Source: JBCDCP01 sp039181495
GTDB lineage: Bacteria > Pseudomonadota > Alphaproteobacteria > Rhizobiales > Tepidamorphaceae
Reading direction: 5' to 3'
NCBI GenBank assembly: GCA_039181495.1
Contig: JBCDCP010000035.1
Span: forward strand, 1 to 24,499
Length of the DNA: 24,499 nt
Shown piece after piece: positions 1 through 7,166 of this stretch. The position numbers and the translations under genes are program-made. The notes beneath the pieces are model-generated. The model was not told the DNA's origin. It worked only from the letters and a program-made list of their open reading frames with translations, and did no database searches. Positions within the stretch are counted from its first letter, which is position 1. The number at the start of each line of letters is the position of its first letter.

Positions 1-61
1 CTACGATGCGCTCGCTGCACGTTTTGATGAGATCAGGTACCGGCGCAATCGGGCGTCCTAG
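1..61 (+). CDS. C-terminal end of an unidentified gene (partial)
   Basis: Frame 2 of the + strand is open from the window edge to a TAG at 59-61 and encodes about 19 residues ending ...RYRRNRAS. The Arg-rich tail is typical of the end of a real bacterial protein, but the fragment is too short to assign to a family. Its stop codon shares the bases CTAG (58-61) with the stop of the convergent cupin gene, a compact arrangement that slightly favours it being real. It could equally be chance open frame. Confidence 0.4.
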   Translation, partial: YDALAARFDEIRYRRNRAS

Positions 62-543
62 ATCGGTGTTCCGTCCTTCCGGATAATTCGACGCTGTCCT
101 GATCCATCCGGAACTACGGCCAGGTCGGCATCAGGGTAAGTAGCGTAATCTTCATCGATCCGCCGGCTGCCGACTTCGAGAATAATGACCGGCGCATCGG
201 TCAGGTTGACGAGGGCATGGGCTGTTCCCTCTCCGGCCTTGAACCCCACGCAGTCACCGGGCATCAATTGCTCCTCCGCGGCTTCGCCATCGCGTTTGGT
301 ACGCAATGTCGGCGTGCCTTCGAGCACATAGACAAATTCGTCTTCGGCCGAATGCGCGTGTAGAAGCGCGGTCGCTGCGCCGGGGTCAAGCGTTGTCAGG
401 TTGACGCCGAACTGATCCAGCCCGAACACATTGCCCAGGGCACGTTTGCCCCGGCCCTTTGTGGTCTGATCATAAGGTGGCGGATAGACCGTGGAGCGGC
501 GCTCCGCAATGTCGCGGGCTGATCGAGCGAGCCTGTCTGCCAT
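58..543 (-). CDS. Cupin-domain protein
   Basis: This 161-residue protein is a single-domain cupin. Motif 1 is seen as His62-x-His64-x4-Glu69, ending in a conserved YVLEG turn (72-76). Motif 2 is PGD (95-97) with the fourth metal ligand at His109. The four ligands would hold one divalent metal inside the beta barrel. The tail (about 125-161), with VGSRR, a YPDAD stretch and RKDGTP, matches a common proteobacterial group of small cupins of unknown substrate. The start lies 18 nt after the stop of the upstream dehydrogenase on the same strand, so the two are probably co-transcribed. The Shine-Dalgarno sequence is poor. The family is secure, but the enzymatic or binding function is not known. Confidence 0.85.
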   Translation of the reverse strand: MADRLARSARDIAERRSTVYPPPYDQTTKGRGKRALGNVFGLDQFGVNLTTLDPGAATALLHAHSAEDEFVYVLEGTPTLRTKRDGEAAEEQLMPGDCVGFKAGEGTAHALVNLTDAPVIILEVGSRRIDEDYATYPDADLAVVPDGSGQRRIIRKDGTPI

Positions 544-561
544 GGCTGAGCGGGTTCCCGA

Positions 562-1548
562 TCAGAGCATCGAGGGCAGAACCCGGTCTGGCGGCCGGTG
601 CCCATCGGCGAAGGTCTTGATGTTGATGATCACCTTCTCACCCATGTCGATGCGACCCTCGATCGTGGCCGATCCCATATGCGGAAGCAGGACCACCCGG
701 TCGGACTTAACGAGCTTGGGGCTGACGCTCGGCTCATGTTCGAACACATCGAGGCCCGCGCCGGCGATTTCCTCTGCTTCGATCATCCGGGCCAGTGCAT
801 TCTCGTCGACGATTTCGCCGCGGGCGGTGTTGACGATGTAGGTCTCCGGGCGCAGCAGTTTCAGCCTCCGGGCCGACAACAGATGGTAGGTGGCCGGGGT
901 ATGCGGGCAGTGAATCGAGATCACGTCCATGCGGGCAAGCATCTGATCGAGGCTCTCCCAATAGGTGGCCTCCAGCTCTTCCTCGGTCGCTTCGCTGACG
1001 CGGCGCCGGTTGTGATAGTGGATCTGCATACCGAAGGCTTTTGCGCGGCGGGCAACTGCCTGGCCGATCCGCCCCATGCCGATGATACCGAGCCGCTTGC
1101 TGTTGATCCGCCGGCCAAGCATCCAGGTCGGCGACCATCCGGACCACTCATTGTTCTCGATGGCGCGAATGCCATGCACCAACCTGCGCGGGACCGCGAG
1201 GATCAGCGCCATCGTCATGTCGGCTGTGTCTTCAGTGAGTACGCCCGGTGTATTGGTGACGGTAATGCCGCGCTGTGTCGCACTGCCGACATCGATATTG
1301 TCGACGCCGTTGCCGTAATTCGCGATCAGCCGCAGTTGTTCCCCTGCCTGGCTCAGCACCGTGGCATCGATCCGATCGGTCACAGTTGGCACGAGCACGT
1401 CCGCCGTCTTGACGGCCTCAGCCAAGGCGGCCTGCGTCATCGGCGTGTCGTCCTCGTTAAGCCGCACATCGAACAGTTCCTTCATTCGAGTCTCGACCAC
1501 GTCAGGCAGTTCACGGGTCACCACGACAAGCGGCTTCTTCTGGGACAT
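562..1548 (-). CDS. D-2-hydroxyacid dehydrogenase (glyoxylate/hydroxypyruvate reductase type)
   Basis: This is a cytosolic NAD(P)H-dependent reductase of the D-isomer-specific 2-hydroxyacid dehydrogenase family. From the ATG at 1548 it has 328 residues, the normal family length. A longer in-frame extension upstream has no family character, and GGA sits 6-8 nt before this ATG. Visible motifs are the Rossmann loop GMGRIG (157-162), substrate-loop residues near NYGNGVDNID (77-86), catalytic Arg243 (in TARG), Glu272 (in DVFEHEP) and His290 (in LPHMGSAT). The basic run NRRR (180-183) at the end of the second strand suggests NADPH preference. Its closest likely role is reduction of glyoxylate or hydroxypyruvate (D-glycerate dehydrogenase), but the substrate is inferred. 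It is followed by the cupin gene. Confidence 0.88.
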   Translation of the reverse strand: MSQKKPLVVVTRELPDVVETRMKELFDVRLNEDDTPMTQAALAEAVKTADVLVPTVTDRIDATVLSQAGEQLRLIANYGNGVDNIDVGSATQRGITVTNTPGVLTEDTADMTMALILAVPRRLVHGIRAIENNEWSGWSPTWMLGRRINSKRLGIIGMGRIGQAVARRAKAFGMQIHYHNRRRVSEATEEELEATYWESLDQMLARMDVISIHCPHTPATYHLLSARRLKLLRPETYIVNTARGEIVDENALARMIEAEEIAGAGLDVFEHEPSVSPKLVKSDRVVLLPHMGSATIEGRIDMGEKVIINIKTFADGHRPPDRVLPSML

Positions 1549-1802
1549 CTTCATTCCGGTGTGTTGAACACCGACGCGGTGCAGCGACGAGTTTTTCCGG
1601 TCCTGACCACGCCGGTTGGGCGTAACGATATGGGCAGCCGCCCTGTGACGGCATAAACGGGCATTTAACGGACCTGCTGGATACTGCCCGGAAGGCGGCA
1701 GGTTCTCTTCGACCGTGCATATCAGATGGCCCGCCAAAGAAAAACCCGGATGCCGGACCCCGCTGGATGTTGGCGGCACCGCTACAATTGGGAGCGCAAG
1801 GC

Positions 1803-2426
1803 GTGATTGCATTTGCCCGTTGGCTTGACGACCAATGCAGCAGGCTGACGCAAGTTAGGTACCGAATCTGGTTCGGATTCGGGGCTGGCGCAATATTGAT
1901 GGCGATCGCATGGCTGACGCCTGTCAACCTTATCTTTGATGGCAACAGCACGTCAGATCTGACCACCGGGACGACAGCTCAGCCGGTTGCGACAGGAGCC
2001 AGTGGCCTGCTGTTACCACGCTTCGTTAGCCTCAAGGCACAACGTGCCAATGTCCGCATCGGGCCGACACGCCAGCACGATGTTGCCTGGACCTTCACCC
2101 GGTCGGGACTGCCGGTGGAGATCATCGCTGAGTCCGAAAATTGGCGTCGCATTCGCGACAGCGGTGGCAACGAGGGATGGATCTTTCATTCTCTGCTCTC
2201 GGGCGAGCGCACAGTGCAGTATGATCCCTGGCAGACCGATGTGCCGGGTACGCTGAGGAGCCAGCCCGACGCCAACGGCGAGATCGCGGCCTATGTCGAG
2301 AACCGTGCTGCTTTGAAAGTAATGAACTGCGATGGTGAGTGGTGCCGGGTGTCAGCCCGCGGCACGCAAGGTCATATCCGGCAAGAACACCTCTGGGGTG
2401 TCTATCCCGGTGAAGCAATAGAATAG
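1803..2426 (+). CDS. Membrane-anchored SH3-domain protein (COG3807-like)
   Basis: From a GTG at 1803 the product has 207 residues. This start is chosen because GGGAG lies about 9 nt upstream; an ATG at 1767 in the same frame would add 12 residues but has no ribosome binding site. One hydrophobic segment (about 22-41) anchors the protein, probably with the C-terminus in the periplasm. A bacterial SH3 domain follows (about 73-135: RFVSLKA, NVRIGP, the ENWRRIRD strand, EGWIFHSLLSG). A second, more diverged SH3-like repeat covers about 148-201 and contains the cysteine pair NCDGEWC. Such proteins are widespread in Hyphomicrobiales. The SH3 fold suggests binding of cell wall or protein ligands, but no specific role is established. 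It is transcribed away from the dehydrogenase. Confidence 0.82.
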   Translation: MIAFARWLDDQCSRLTQVRYRIWFGFGAGAILMAIAWLTPVNLIFDGNSTSDLTTGTTAQPVATGASGLLLPRFVSLKAQRANVRIGPTRQHDVAWTFTRSGLPVEIIAESENWRRIRDSGGNEGWIFHSLLSGERTVQYDPWQTDVPGTLRSQPDANGEIAAYVENRAALKVMNCDGEWCRVSARGTQGHIRQEHLWGVYPGEAIE

Positions 2427-2427
2427 C

Positions 2428-2453
2428 GCAGGCGGCCGAAACGATCGCCCTGC
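2428..2453. terminator. Possible bidirectional terminator between SH3 gene and irr
   Basis: An inverted repeat pairs GCAGG-CG with CG-CCTGC (7 bp, one bulged base, 11-nt loop) between two convergent genes. There is no T-run on either side, so termination activity is uncertain. Confidence 0.25.
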
Positions 2454-2480
2454 ATTACGACTTCGGCAGATTGGCTGAGA

Positions 2481-2942
2481 TCAGCTCTTACGGCGCAACC
2501 TGATGACCACGTCGACATGCGTCACTTCGTGACCTTCCGGCGCCGCCGGAATCCCGTTCACGCTGATGCTGCCGTCATCGATGTCAAACAGACGATTCTC
2601 ACCCTCGACAAAAAAGTGATGGTGGTCGCGCGTGTTGGTGTCGAAATAGCTCTTGGCGCCATCGACAGCGACTTCTCTCAAGAGGCCGGCGCCGATGAAC
2701 TGGTGCAGCGTATTATAAACAGTCGCGAGCGACACCTTCACACCAGCGGCAACGGCCTGCTCGTGCAGGGATTCAGCTGTGATGTGCTTGTCGCGCCCGT
2801 CGAACAGAAGGCCGCCGAGACTTGTCCGTTGCCTCGTCGGGCGCAGACCAACCATGCGCAATATGGTCGCAACGCTTTCCTCGGTCGGGCTACGCATATT
2901 GCTGAGGCGTTCCATAGCCTCGTTTGCACCGCTGATCGTCAT
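2481..2942 (-). CDS. irr: Irr, iron response transcriptional regulator (Fur family)
   Basis: This 153-residue Fur-superfamily regulator has an N-terminal winged helix, with the recognition helix around VSLATVYNTLHQF (70-82), and a C-terminal dimerisation domain. The signature RDHHHFFVEGENRLFDI (105-121) with the His triplet 107-109 identifies it as Irr, which in rhizobia represses or activates iron and haem genes under iron limitation and is inactivated or degraded through haem. It has no cysteine at all, so it lacks both the structural CxxC zinc site of Fur and the GCPWHD-type haem regulatory motif of Bradyrhizobium Irr; haem sensing would rely on the histidine site. The start at 2942 is by family length. 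It lies divergent from fabA, the typical Hyphomicrobiales arrangement. Confidence 0.93.
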   Translation of the reverse strand: MTISGANEAMERLSNMRSPTEESVATILRMVGLRPTRQRTSLGGLLFDGRDKHITAESLHEQAVAAGVKVSLATVYNTLHQFIGAGLLREVAVDGAKSYFDTNTRDHHHFFVEGENRLFDIDDGSISVNGIPAAPEGHEVTHVDVVIRLRRKS

Positions 2943-3009
2943 GTCCGTGCCACCCGGTTCCTGTAACGCACCATAAGCGCCGCTTTGTGTGCGGCGCCAA
3001 AACGAAAAG

Positions 3010-3058
3010 AACTCTAAACCACGTTCTGCACCATCGACACAAGATAATAACTCTAAAC
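3010..3058. promoter_or_regulatory. Repeated ICE-like half-sites upstream of irr
   Basis: The decamer AACTCTAAAC occurs exactly at 3010-3019 and 3049-3058, in the same orientation, 39 bp apart. Read on the - strand it is GTTTAGAGTT, close to the TTTAGAA/TTCTAAA halves of the iron control element bound by Irr. The first copy continues as TTTAGAGTTCTTTT, an imperfect palindrome. The location in the irr promoter region makes autoregulation, or co-control of irr and fabA, plausible. The repeat is observed; binding by Irr is inference. Confidence 0.4.
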
Positions 3059-3273
3059 TCGTCTTTTGTGGCGCAAAAATCGCGACTCTTTGTAAACTAA
3101 CTATGCATATGTGGCGTTTTTCACGCAATATCTGACAAATACGGGCCAAACCGGACCCTCGCATGCCGACCGATGGCCGTGAAAGGCGGTTGGCACCACC
3201 CGATCAAACCCAAGAAACGCACGGTTCTGGGCGACAGTTTGCCGCGCTCGATTTGTCACGCCACCGGGACGTC

Positions 3274-3307
3274 ACCACGGTGGTCAGCGGGTTTCGGCTC
3301 CCGAAAC
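3274..3307. repeat. Two adjacent perfect inverted repeats in the fabA leader
   Basis: ACCAC-G-GTGGT (3274-3284) is followed 6 nt later by GTTTCGG-CTC-CCGAAAC (3291-3307), a 7-bp stem with a 3-nt loop. No T-run follows, so this is not an intrinsic terminator. Their position 87-120 nt before the fabA start fits an operator or an RNA leader structure. Confidence 0.45.
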
Positions 3308-3393
3308 GGTATGCTAGGCAACAATGCACACGCCTGACCGCGCAGGCTGCCAGGCCAGCCATCGCGCCAAGAACGAAGATCGGCCCCCGCTCC

Positions 3394-3909
3394 ATGACCG
3401 ACCGAAAGAACGCCTACGACTATGACGAGCTTATCTCTTGCGGCAAAGGCGATCTTTTCGGTCAGGGTAACGCTCAGTTGCCGCTGCCCCCGATGCTGAT
3501 GTTCGATCGCATCACGTCGATTGCGGAAACAGGAGGTGCCTATGACAAGGGTCATGTCCGCGCGGAGTTCGATATTCGTGACGATCTGTGGTTCTTCCCA
3601 TGCCATTTCCACGGCGACCCGGTGATGCCGGGCTGCCTCGGACTTGATGCACTGTGGCAGATGACAGGATTTTTTTTGGGCTGGCTCGGTCAACCGGGCA
3701 AGGGACGTGCCCTGTCGACTGGTGAGGTCAAGTTCACCGGAATGGTGACGCCGGACGTCAAAGTTGTGGAGTATGGTGTCGATCTCAAGCGCGTTTTCAA
3801 AGGAAAACTGGTGCTGGGGATTGCGGATGGGTGGTTGAAAGCAGATGGCGAAACCATCTACACCGCAAGTGACTTGAAAGTCGGCCTCTTCCAGCCCGAC
3901 GAAGTCTGA
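3394..3909 (+). CDS. fabA: FabA, 3-hydroxyacyl-ACP dehydratase/isomerase
   Basis: FabA dehydrates 3-hydroxydecanoyl-ACP and isomerises trans-2- to cis-3-decenoyl-ACP, the branch point of anaerobic unsaturated fatty acid synthesis. The product from ATG 3394 has 171 residues, matching the E. coli length. The hot-dog active site is seen as His71 in FPCHFHGDPVMPGC and Asp85 in GLDALWQ; GKGDLFG and LPPMLMFDRI in the N-terminal part are also typical. The start is chosen by family length, although the upstream bases lack a good Shine-Dalgarno sequence and the frame stays open back to 3163. It is the first gene of fabA-fabB-fabI, which continues into pheST. Confidence 0.96.
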   Translation: MTDRKNAYDYDELISCGKGDLFGQGNAQLPLPPMLMFDRITSIAETGGAYDKGHVRAEFDIRDDLWFFPCHFHGDPVMPGCLGLDALWQMTGFFLGWLGQPGKGRALSTGEVKFTGMVTPDVKVVEYGVDLKRVFKGKLVLGIADGWLKADGETIYTASDLKVGLFQPDEV

Positions 3910-3976
3910 GGCGAGGCCGCCACGCCGCCCAAAAATTGGTCGGCTGCGTAGTTAGAGAAAGATCGGGAGTTCCAGC

Positions 3977-5194
3977 ATGCGGCGCGTCGTCGTTACCGGC
4001 ATGGGGATTGTCTCCTCCATCGGCAACAACACCCAGGAAGTGAATGCTTCGCTGCGCGAAGCGAAATCCGGTATTCGCGCTGCACCTGACTACACCGAGC
4101 TCGGGTTCCGTTGCCAGGTCCATGGCGCGCCTGATCTCGACGCTTCGGGCGTGGTCGACCGCAGGGCGATGCGCTTTCATGGCGGCGGTACGGCCTGGAA
4201 CCACATCGCCATGGACCAGGCGATCGCTGATGCAGGCCTGGATGATGATCTGGTGTCCAACGACAGAACCGGCATGGTAATGGGTTCAGGCGGACCGTCG
4301 ACACGGGCCATCGTTGATGCAGCCGACACCGCACGCGAAAAGAGCGTCAAGCGCATCGGCCCCTTCGCCGTTCCCAAGGCCATGTCATCGACGGCCCAGG
4401 CGACGCTTGGCACCTGGTTCAAGATCAAGGGCCTGAGCTATTCGATTTCGTCGGCCTGCGCGACGTCGTCGCACTGTATTGGCAACGCCGCCGAACAGAT
4501 CATGCTCGGCCGTCAGGACGTGATGTTTGCGGGCGGTTGCGAGGAACTCGACTGGACGCTGTCGTGCCTGTTCGATGCAATGGGTGCCATGTCATCAGGC
4601 TTCAACGACCGGCCCGAAGTGGCCAGCCGCGCTTTCGACAAAGACCGTGATGGTTTTGTCATCGCAGGTGGCGCCGGTGTCGTCGTGCTCGAGGATCTCG
4701 AACATGCTAAGGCTAGGGGCGCAAAGGTCTATGCCGAACTCGTTGGCTATGGTGCGACCACCGACGGCTACGACATGGTGCAGCCATCCGGTGAAGGCGC
4801 GGTGCGCTGCATGCGGCAGGCGCTAGCCACAGTCGAAGGACCAATCGACTACGTCAATCCGCACGCCACCTCGACGCCTGTCGGCGATCAGAAGGAAATG
4901 GAGGCGATGCGCGAGGTCTTCGGCGACAAGTGCCCACCGATCTCGGCCACCAAGTCGCTCACCGGTCATTCATTGGGTGCGGCCGGTGTCCAGGAGGCGA
5001 TCTACTCGCTGTTGATGATGCATGGCGGTTTCGTTGCCGAATCGGCCAATATTGATGAGATCGACCCTGATTTCGCCGACATGAACATCCCGCGTGAACG
5101 GCTGGACAACGTCGCTATTGAACGGGTGATGTCGAATTCATTCGGGTTCGGCGGGGTCAACGCAACGCTTGTTTTTGAGCGATTTACCGGCTGA
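3977..5194 (+). CDS. fabB: FabB, beta-ketoacyl-ACP synthase I
   Basis: This 405-residue thiolase-fold enzyme elongates acyl-ACP with malonyl-ACP and is required for cis-3-decenoyl-ACP extension, so it pairs with FabA. The catalytic Cys161 lies in SSACATSSHC, His297 in NPHATSTPVGD, Lys326 in SATKSLTGH and His331 in TGHSLGAAG, giving the full Cys-His-His triad of KAS I/II. Length and the adjacent fabA identify it as FabB rather than FabF. GGGAG lies just upstream of the ATG with proper spacing. It starts 67 nt after fabA with no clear terminator between, so co-transcription is likely. Confidence 0.95.
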   Translation: MRRVVVTGMGIVSSIGNNTQEVNASLREAKSGIRAAPDYTELGFRCQVHGAPDLDASGVVDRRAMRFHGGGTAWNHIAMDQAIADAGLDDDLVSNDRTGMVMGSGGPSTRAIVDAADTAREKSVKRIGPFAVPKAMSSTAQATLGTWFKIKGLSYSISSACATSSHCIGNAAEQIMLGRQDVMFAGGCEELDWTLSCLFDAMGAMSSGFNDRPEVASRAFDKDRDGFVIAGGAGVVVLEDLEHAKARGAKVYAELVGYGATTDGYDMVQPSGEGAVRCMRQALATVEGPIDYVNPHATSTPVGDQKEMEAMREVFGDKCPPISATKSLTGHSLGAAGVQEAIYSLLMMHGGFVAESANIDEIDPDFADMNIPRERLDNVAIERVMSNSFGFGGVNATLVFERFTG

Positions 5195-5250
5195 CGCCTC
5201 CTTATCTTTCGTCACCTGCTCGTTGCTCACTTCAGTTCCGGAAACCACCA

Positions 5251-6063
5251 ATGACCACACCTCTCATGCAGGGCAAGCGCGGCCTCGTCATGGGCGTCGC
5301 CAACGACCACTCAATCGCCTGGGGTATTGCAAAGGCAATCGCAGATCAGGGCGGCGAACTGGCTTTCACCTATCAGGGTGACCAGATCGGCAAGCGCGTC
5401 AGGCCGCTCGCCGAGAGTGTCGGTTCCTCCATCGTGGAACCGTGCGATGTCATGGATGTTTCCACCGTCGATGCCGTCTTCGATGTCATTGCAGAGAAAT
5501 GGGGCAAGTTGGATTTTCTCGTCCATGCCATCGCGTTCTCAAACAAGGACGAGCTCAAAGGCCACTATGCCGACACCACACGTGAGAATTTCTCGAACAC
5601 GATGGTGATTTCCTGCTTCGCTTTCACCGAGGCCTGCCGGCGTGCTGCCACGTTGATGTCTGATGGTGGCTCCGCGCTAACGTTGACCTATGGCGGAGCG
5701 GAACGGGTCATGCCCAATTACAATGTCATGGGCGTAGCCAAGGCTGCACTTGAGGCCAGTGTGCGCTATCTCGCCTCAGACTTCGGACCACAAGGCTTGC
5801 GCGTGAACGCAATCTCGGCAGGGCCGGTGAGAACCCTGGCCGGTGCTGGAATCACCGATGCGCGCTTCATGTACAACTATCAGCGTGACCACGCACCAAT
5901 GCGCAGATCGATAACCATTGAGGATGTCGGCGGTGCCGGTTTGTACCTCCTTTCGGACCTGTCGTCAGGCGTGACCGGAGAAATTCACTACGTGGACTCA
6001 GGCTACAACACCATCTGCATGCCCCGCCCCGAGAATTTGAAGAACGAGAGCCCGAAAGGCTGA
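5251..6063 (+). CDS. fabI: FabI, enoyl-ACP reductase (NADH)
   Basis: FabI carries out the last reduction of the fatty acid elongation cycle. The 270-residue sequence has the FabI-type dinucleotide loop GVANDHSIAWGIA (15-27), and the catalytic pair Tyr157 and Lys164 with the six-residue spacing specific to FabI, plus the outer Tyr147. Two positions that line the triclosan pocket in E. coli FabI (Gly93 and Phe203) are Ala95 and Ala204 here; Met159 is kept (Met160). GGAAA precedes the ATG. It lies 56 nt after fabB and only 5 nt before pheS. Confidence 0.95.
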   Translation: MTTPLMQGKRGLVMGVANDHSIAWGIAKAIADQGGELAFTYQGDQIGKRVRPLAESVGSSIVEPCDVMDVSTVDAVFDVIAEKWGKLDFLVHAIAFSNKDELKGHYADTTRENFSNTMVISCFAFTEACRRAATLMSDGGSALTLTYGGAERVMPNYNVMGVAKAALEASVRYLASDFGPQGLRVNAISAGPVRTLAGAGITDARFMYNYQRDHAPMRRSITIEDVGGAGLYLLSDLSSGVTGEIHYVDSGYNTICMPRPENLKNESPKG

Positions 6064-6068
6064 CCGCC

Positions 6069-7166
6069 ATGAACGCCGTGACAGCCAAAGACCCTGTCTC
6101 GCTCGAGGCCGAACTGACTGCGGCAATAGAGAAGGCCGCTGACGAAGCGAGCCTGGAACAACTCCGCATCGCCGCGCTGGGTAAGAAAGGCGCAATCAGT
6201 GAGTTGCTCAAGACGCTCGGTGGGATGACGCCGGAAGAGCGTCAGGTACAGGGCCCGGTGATCAACGGCCTGAAAGCCAAGATCACAGATGCCATCGCCG
6301 CCCGCCGCGATGTCCTCAAGGCTGAAGCGCTCGAAGCGCGCCTTGCGACCGAGACCATCGATGTCAGCCTGCCGATCGCCGAGGGACCGATCCAGCAAGG
6401 CCGGATCCACCCGGTCAGTCAGGTCATGGACGAGTTAACTGCAATCTTCGCCGACATGGGCTTCGAGATCGCCGAGGGTCCGCATATCGAGACCGCCGAT
6501 TTCAACTTCTCGAAGCTCAACATTCCGGAGGAACACCCCTCCCGCGCCGAGATGGACACCTTCTACTTCGATGAGAAAGAAGACGGCTCACGCATGTTGC
6601 TGCGTACCCATACGAGTCCGGTACAGATCCGCACCATGCTGGAGCAGGAGCCGCCGATCCGGATCATCGCGCCGGGCCGTGTCTTCCGCAGCGACTACGA
6701 CCAGACCCACACCCCTATGTTTCATCAGGTGGAGGGGCTTGTCATCGACAAGTCTGCCCATCTTGGAAATCTCAAATGGGTGCTCGAAGAATTCCTCAAG
6801 GCCTTTTTCGAGGTACCCAATGTGGAGCTGCGCTTCCGCGCTTCACACTTCCCCTTCACCGAGCCGTCGATGGAGGTCGATGTTGGCTATGCTCGCATCG
6901 GCGACGAAGTTCGCATCGGCGAGGGCGATGACTGGCTGGAGATTCTCGGCTGCGGCATGGTGCATCCGCAGGTGTTGCGCAATGTCGGCCTCGACCCTTC
7001 CGTTTATCAGGGCTTTGCCTGGGGCATGGGCATCGACCGCATCGCCATGCTGAAATATGGCATGCCGGATCTACGCGCTTTCTTTTCCGGCGATCTCCGC
7101 TGGCTGCGCCACTATGGCTTCGCTGCGCTTGATATCCCAAGTCTTGCTGGGGGACTGAGCCGATGA
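6069..7166 (+). CDS. pheS: PheS, phenylalanyl-tRNA synthetase alpha subunit
   Basis: This is the catalytic alpha subunit of the heterotetrameric synthetase that charges tRNA-Phe. Its 365 residues comprise an N-terminal helical tRNA-binding arm (about 10-90) and a class II catalytic core: the HPSR loop (156-159), motif 2 around FRSDYDQTHTPMFHQVEGL (206-224), and motif 3 GMGIDRIAM (319-327). An AAAGG sequence within the end of fabI serves as the ribosome binding site, and the gene starts 5 nt after the fabI stop, so translation may be coupled. It overlaps pheT by 4 nt (ATGA). In many bacteria pheS follows rplT instead, so this neighbour is unusual. Confidence 0.97.
   Translation: MNAVTAKDPVSLEAELTAAIEKAADEASLEQLRIAALGKKGAISELLKTLGGMTPEERQVQGPVINGLKAKITDAIAARRDVLKAEALEARLATETIDVSLPIAEGPIQQGRIHPVSQVMDELTAIFADMGFEIAEGPHIETADFNFSKLNIPEEHPSRAEMDTFYFDEKEDGSRMLLRTHTSPVQIRTMLEQEPPIRIIAPGRVFRSDYDQTHTPMFHQVEGLVIDKSAHLGNLKWVLEEFLKAFFEVPNVELRFRASHFPFTEPSMEVDVGYARIGDEVRIGEGDDWLEILGCGMVHPQVLRNVGLDPSVYQGFAWGMGIDRIAMLKYGMPDLRAFFSGDLRWLRHYGFAALDIPSLAGGLSR

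Larger units (their letters stand above)
2943..3393. promoter_or_regulatory. irr/fabA divergent intergenic control region
   Basis: This 451-bp non-coding stretch separates divergent irr and fabA. The part nearest irr (about 2990-3125) is clearly richer in A and T than its surroundings and should hold the promoters; TTGTAA near 3090 and TATGCAT near 3102 are weak candidate promoter elements for fabA. The same part has short related runs of GGCG followed by A-rich sequence near 2993, 3070 and 3113. The part nearest fabA (3163-3393) is open in the fabA frame but shows no family-like protein sequence and holds the inverted repeats at 3274-3307. No other gene is visible. Confidence 0.6.

Noticed and set aside
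598..1656. Long + strand open frame opposite the dehydrogenase
   Set aside because: It is an antisense shadow of the dehydrogenase gene and of GC-rich codon structure; the translation has no family-like motifs, while the - strand frame has all catalytic residues.
1684..1702. CTGCC/GGCAG inverted repeat upstream of the dehydrogenase
   Set aside because: A 5-bp repeat in a GC-rich spacer; too weak to call an operator.
1549..1812. N-terminal extension of the dehydrogenase
   Set aside because: It adds residues with no family similarity; the ATG at 1548 has a ribosome binding site and gives the normal length.
3163..3393. Upstream in-frame extension of fabA
   Set aside because: FabA is complete from 3394 at the usual 171 residues; the extension looks like translated non-coding sequence.
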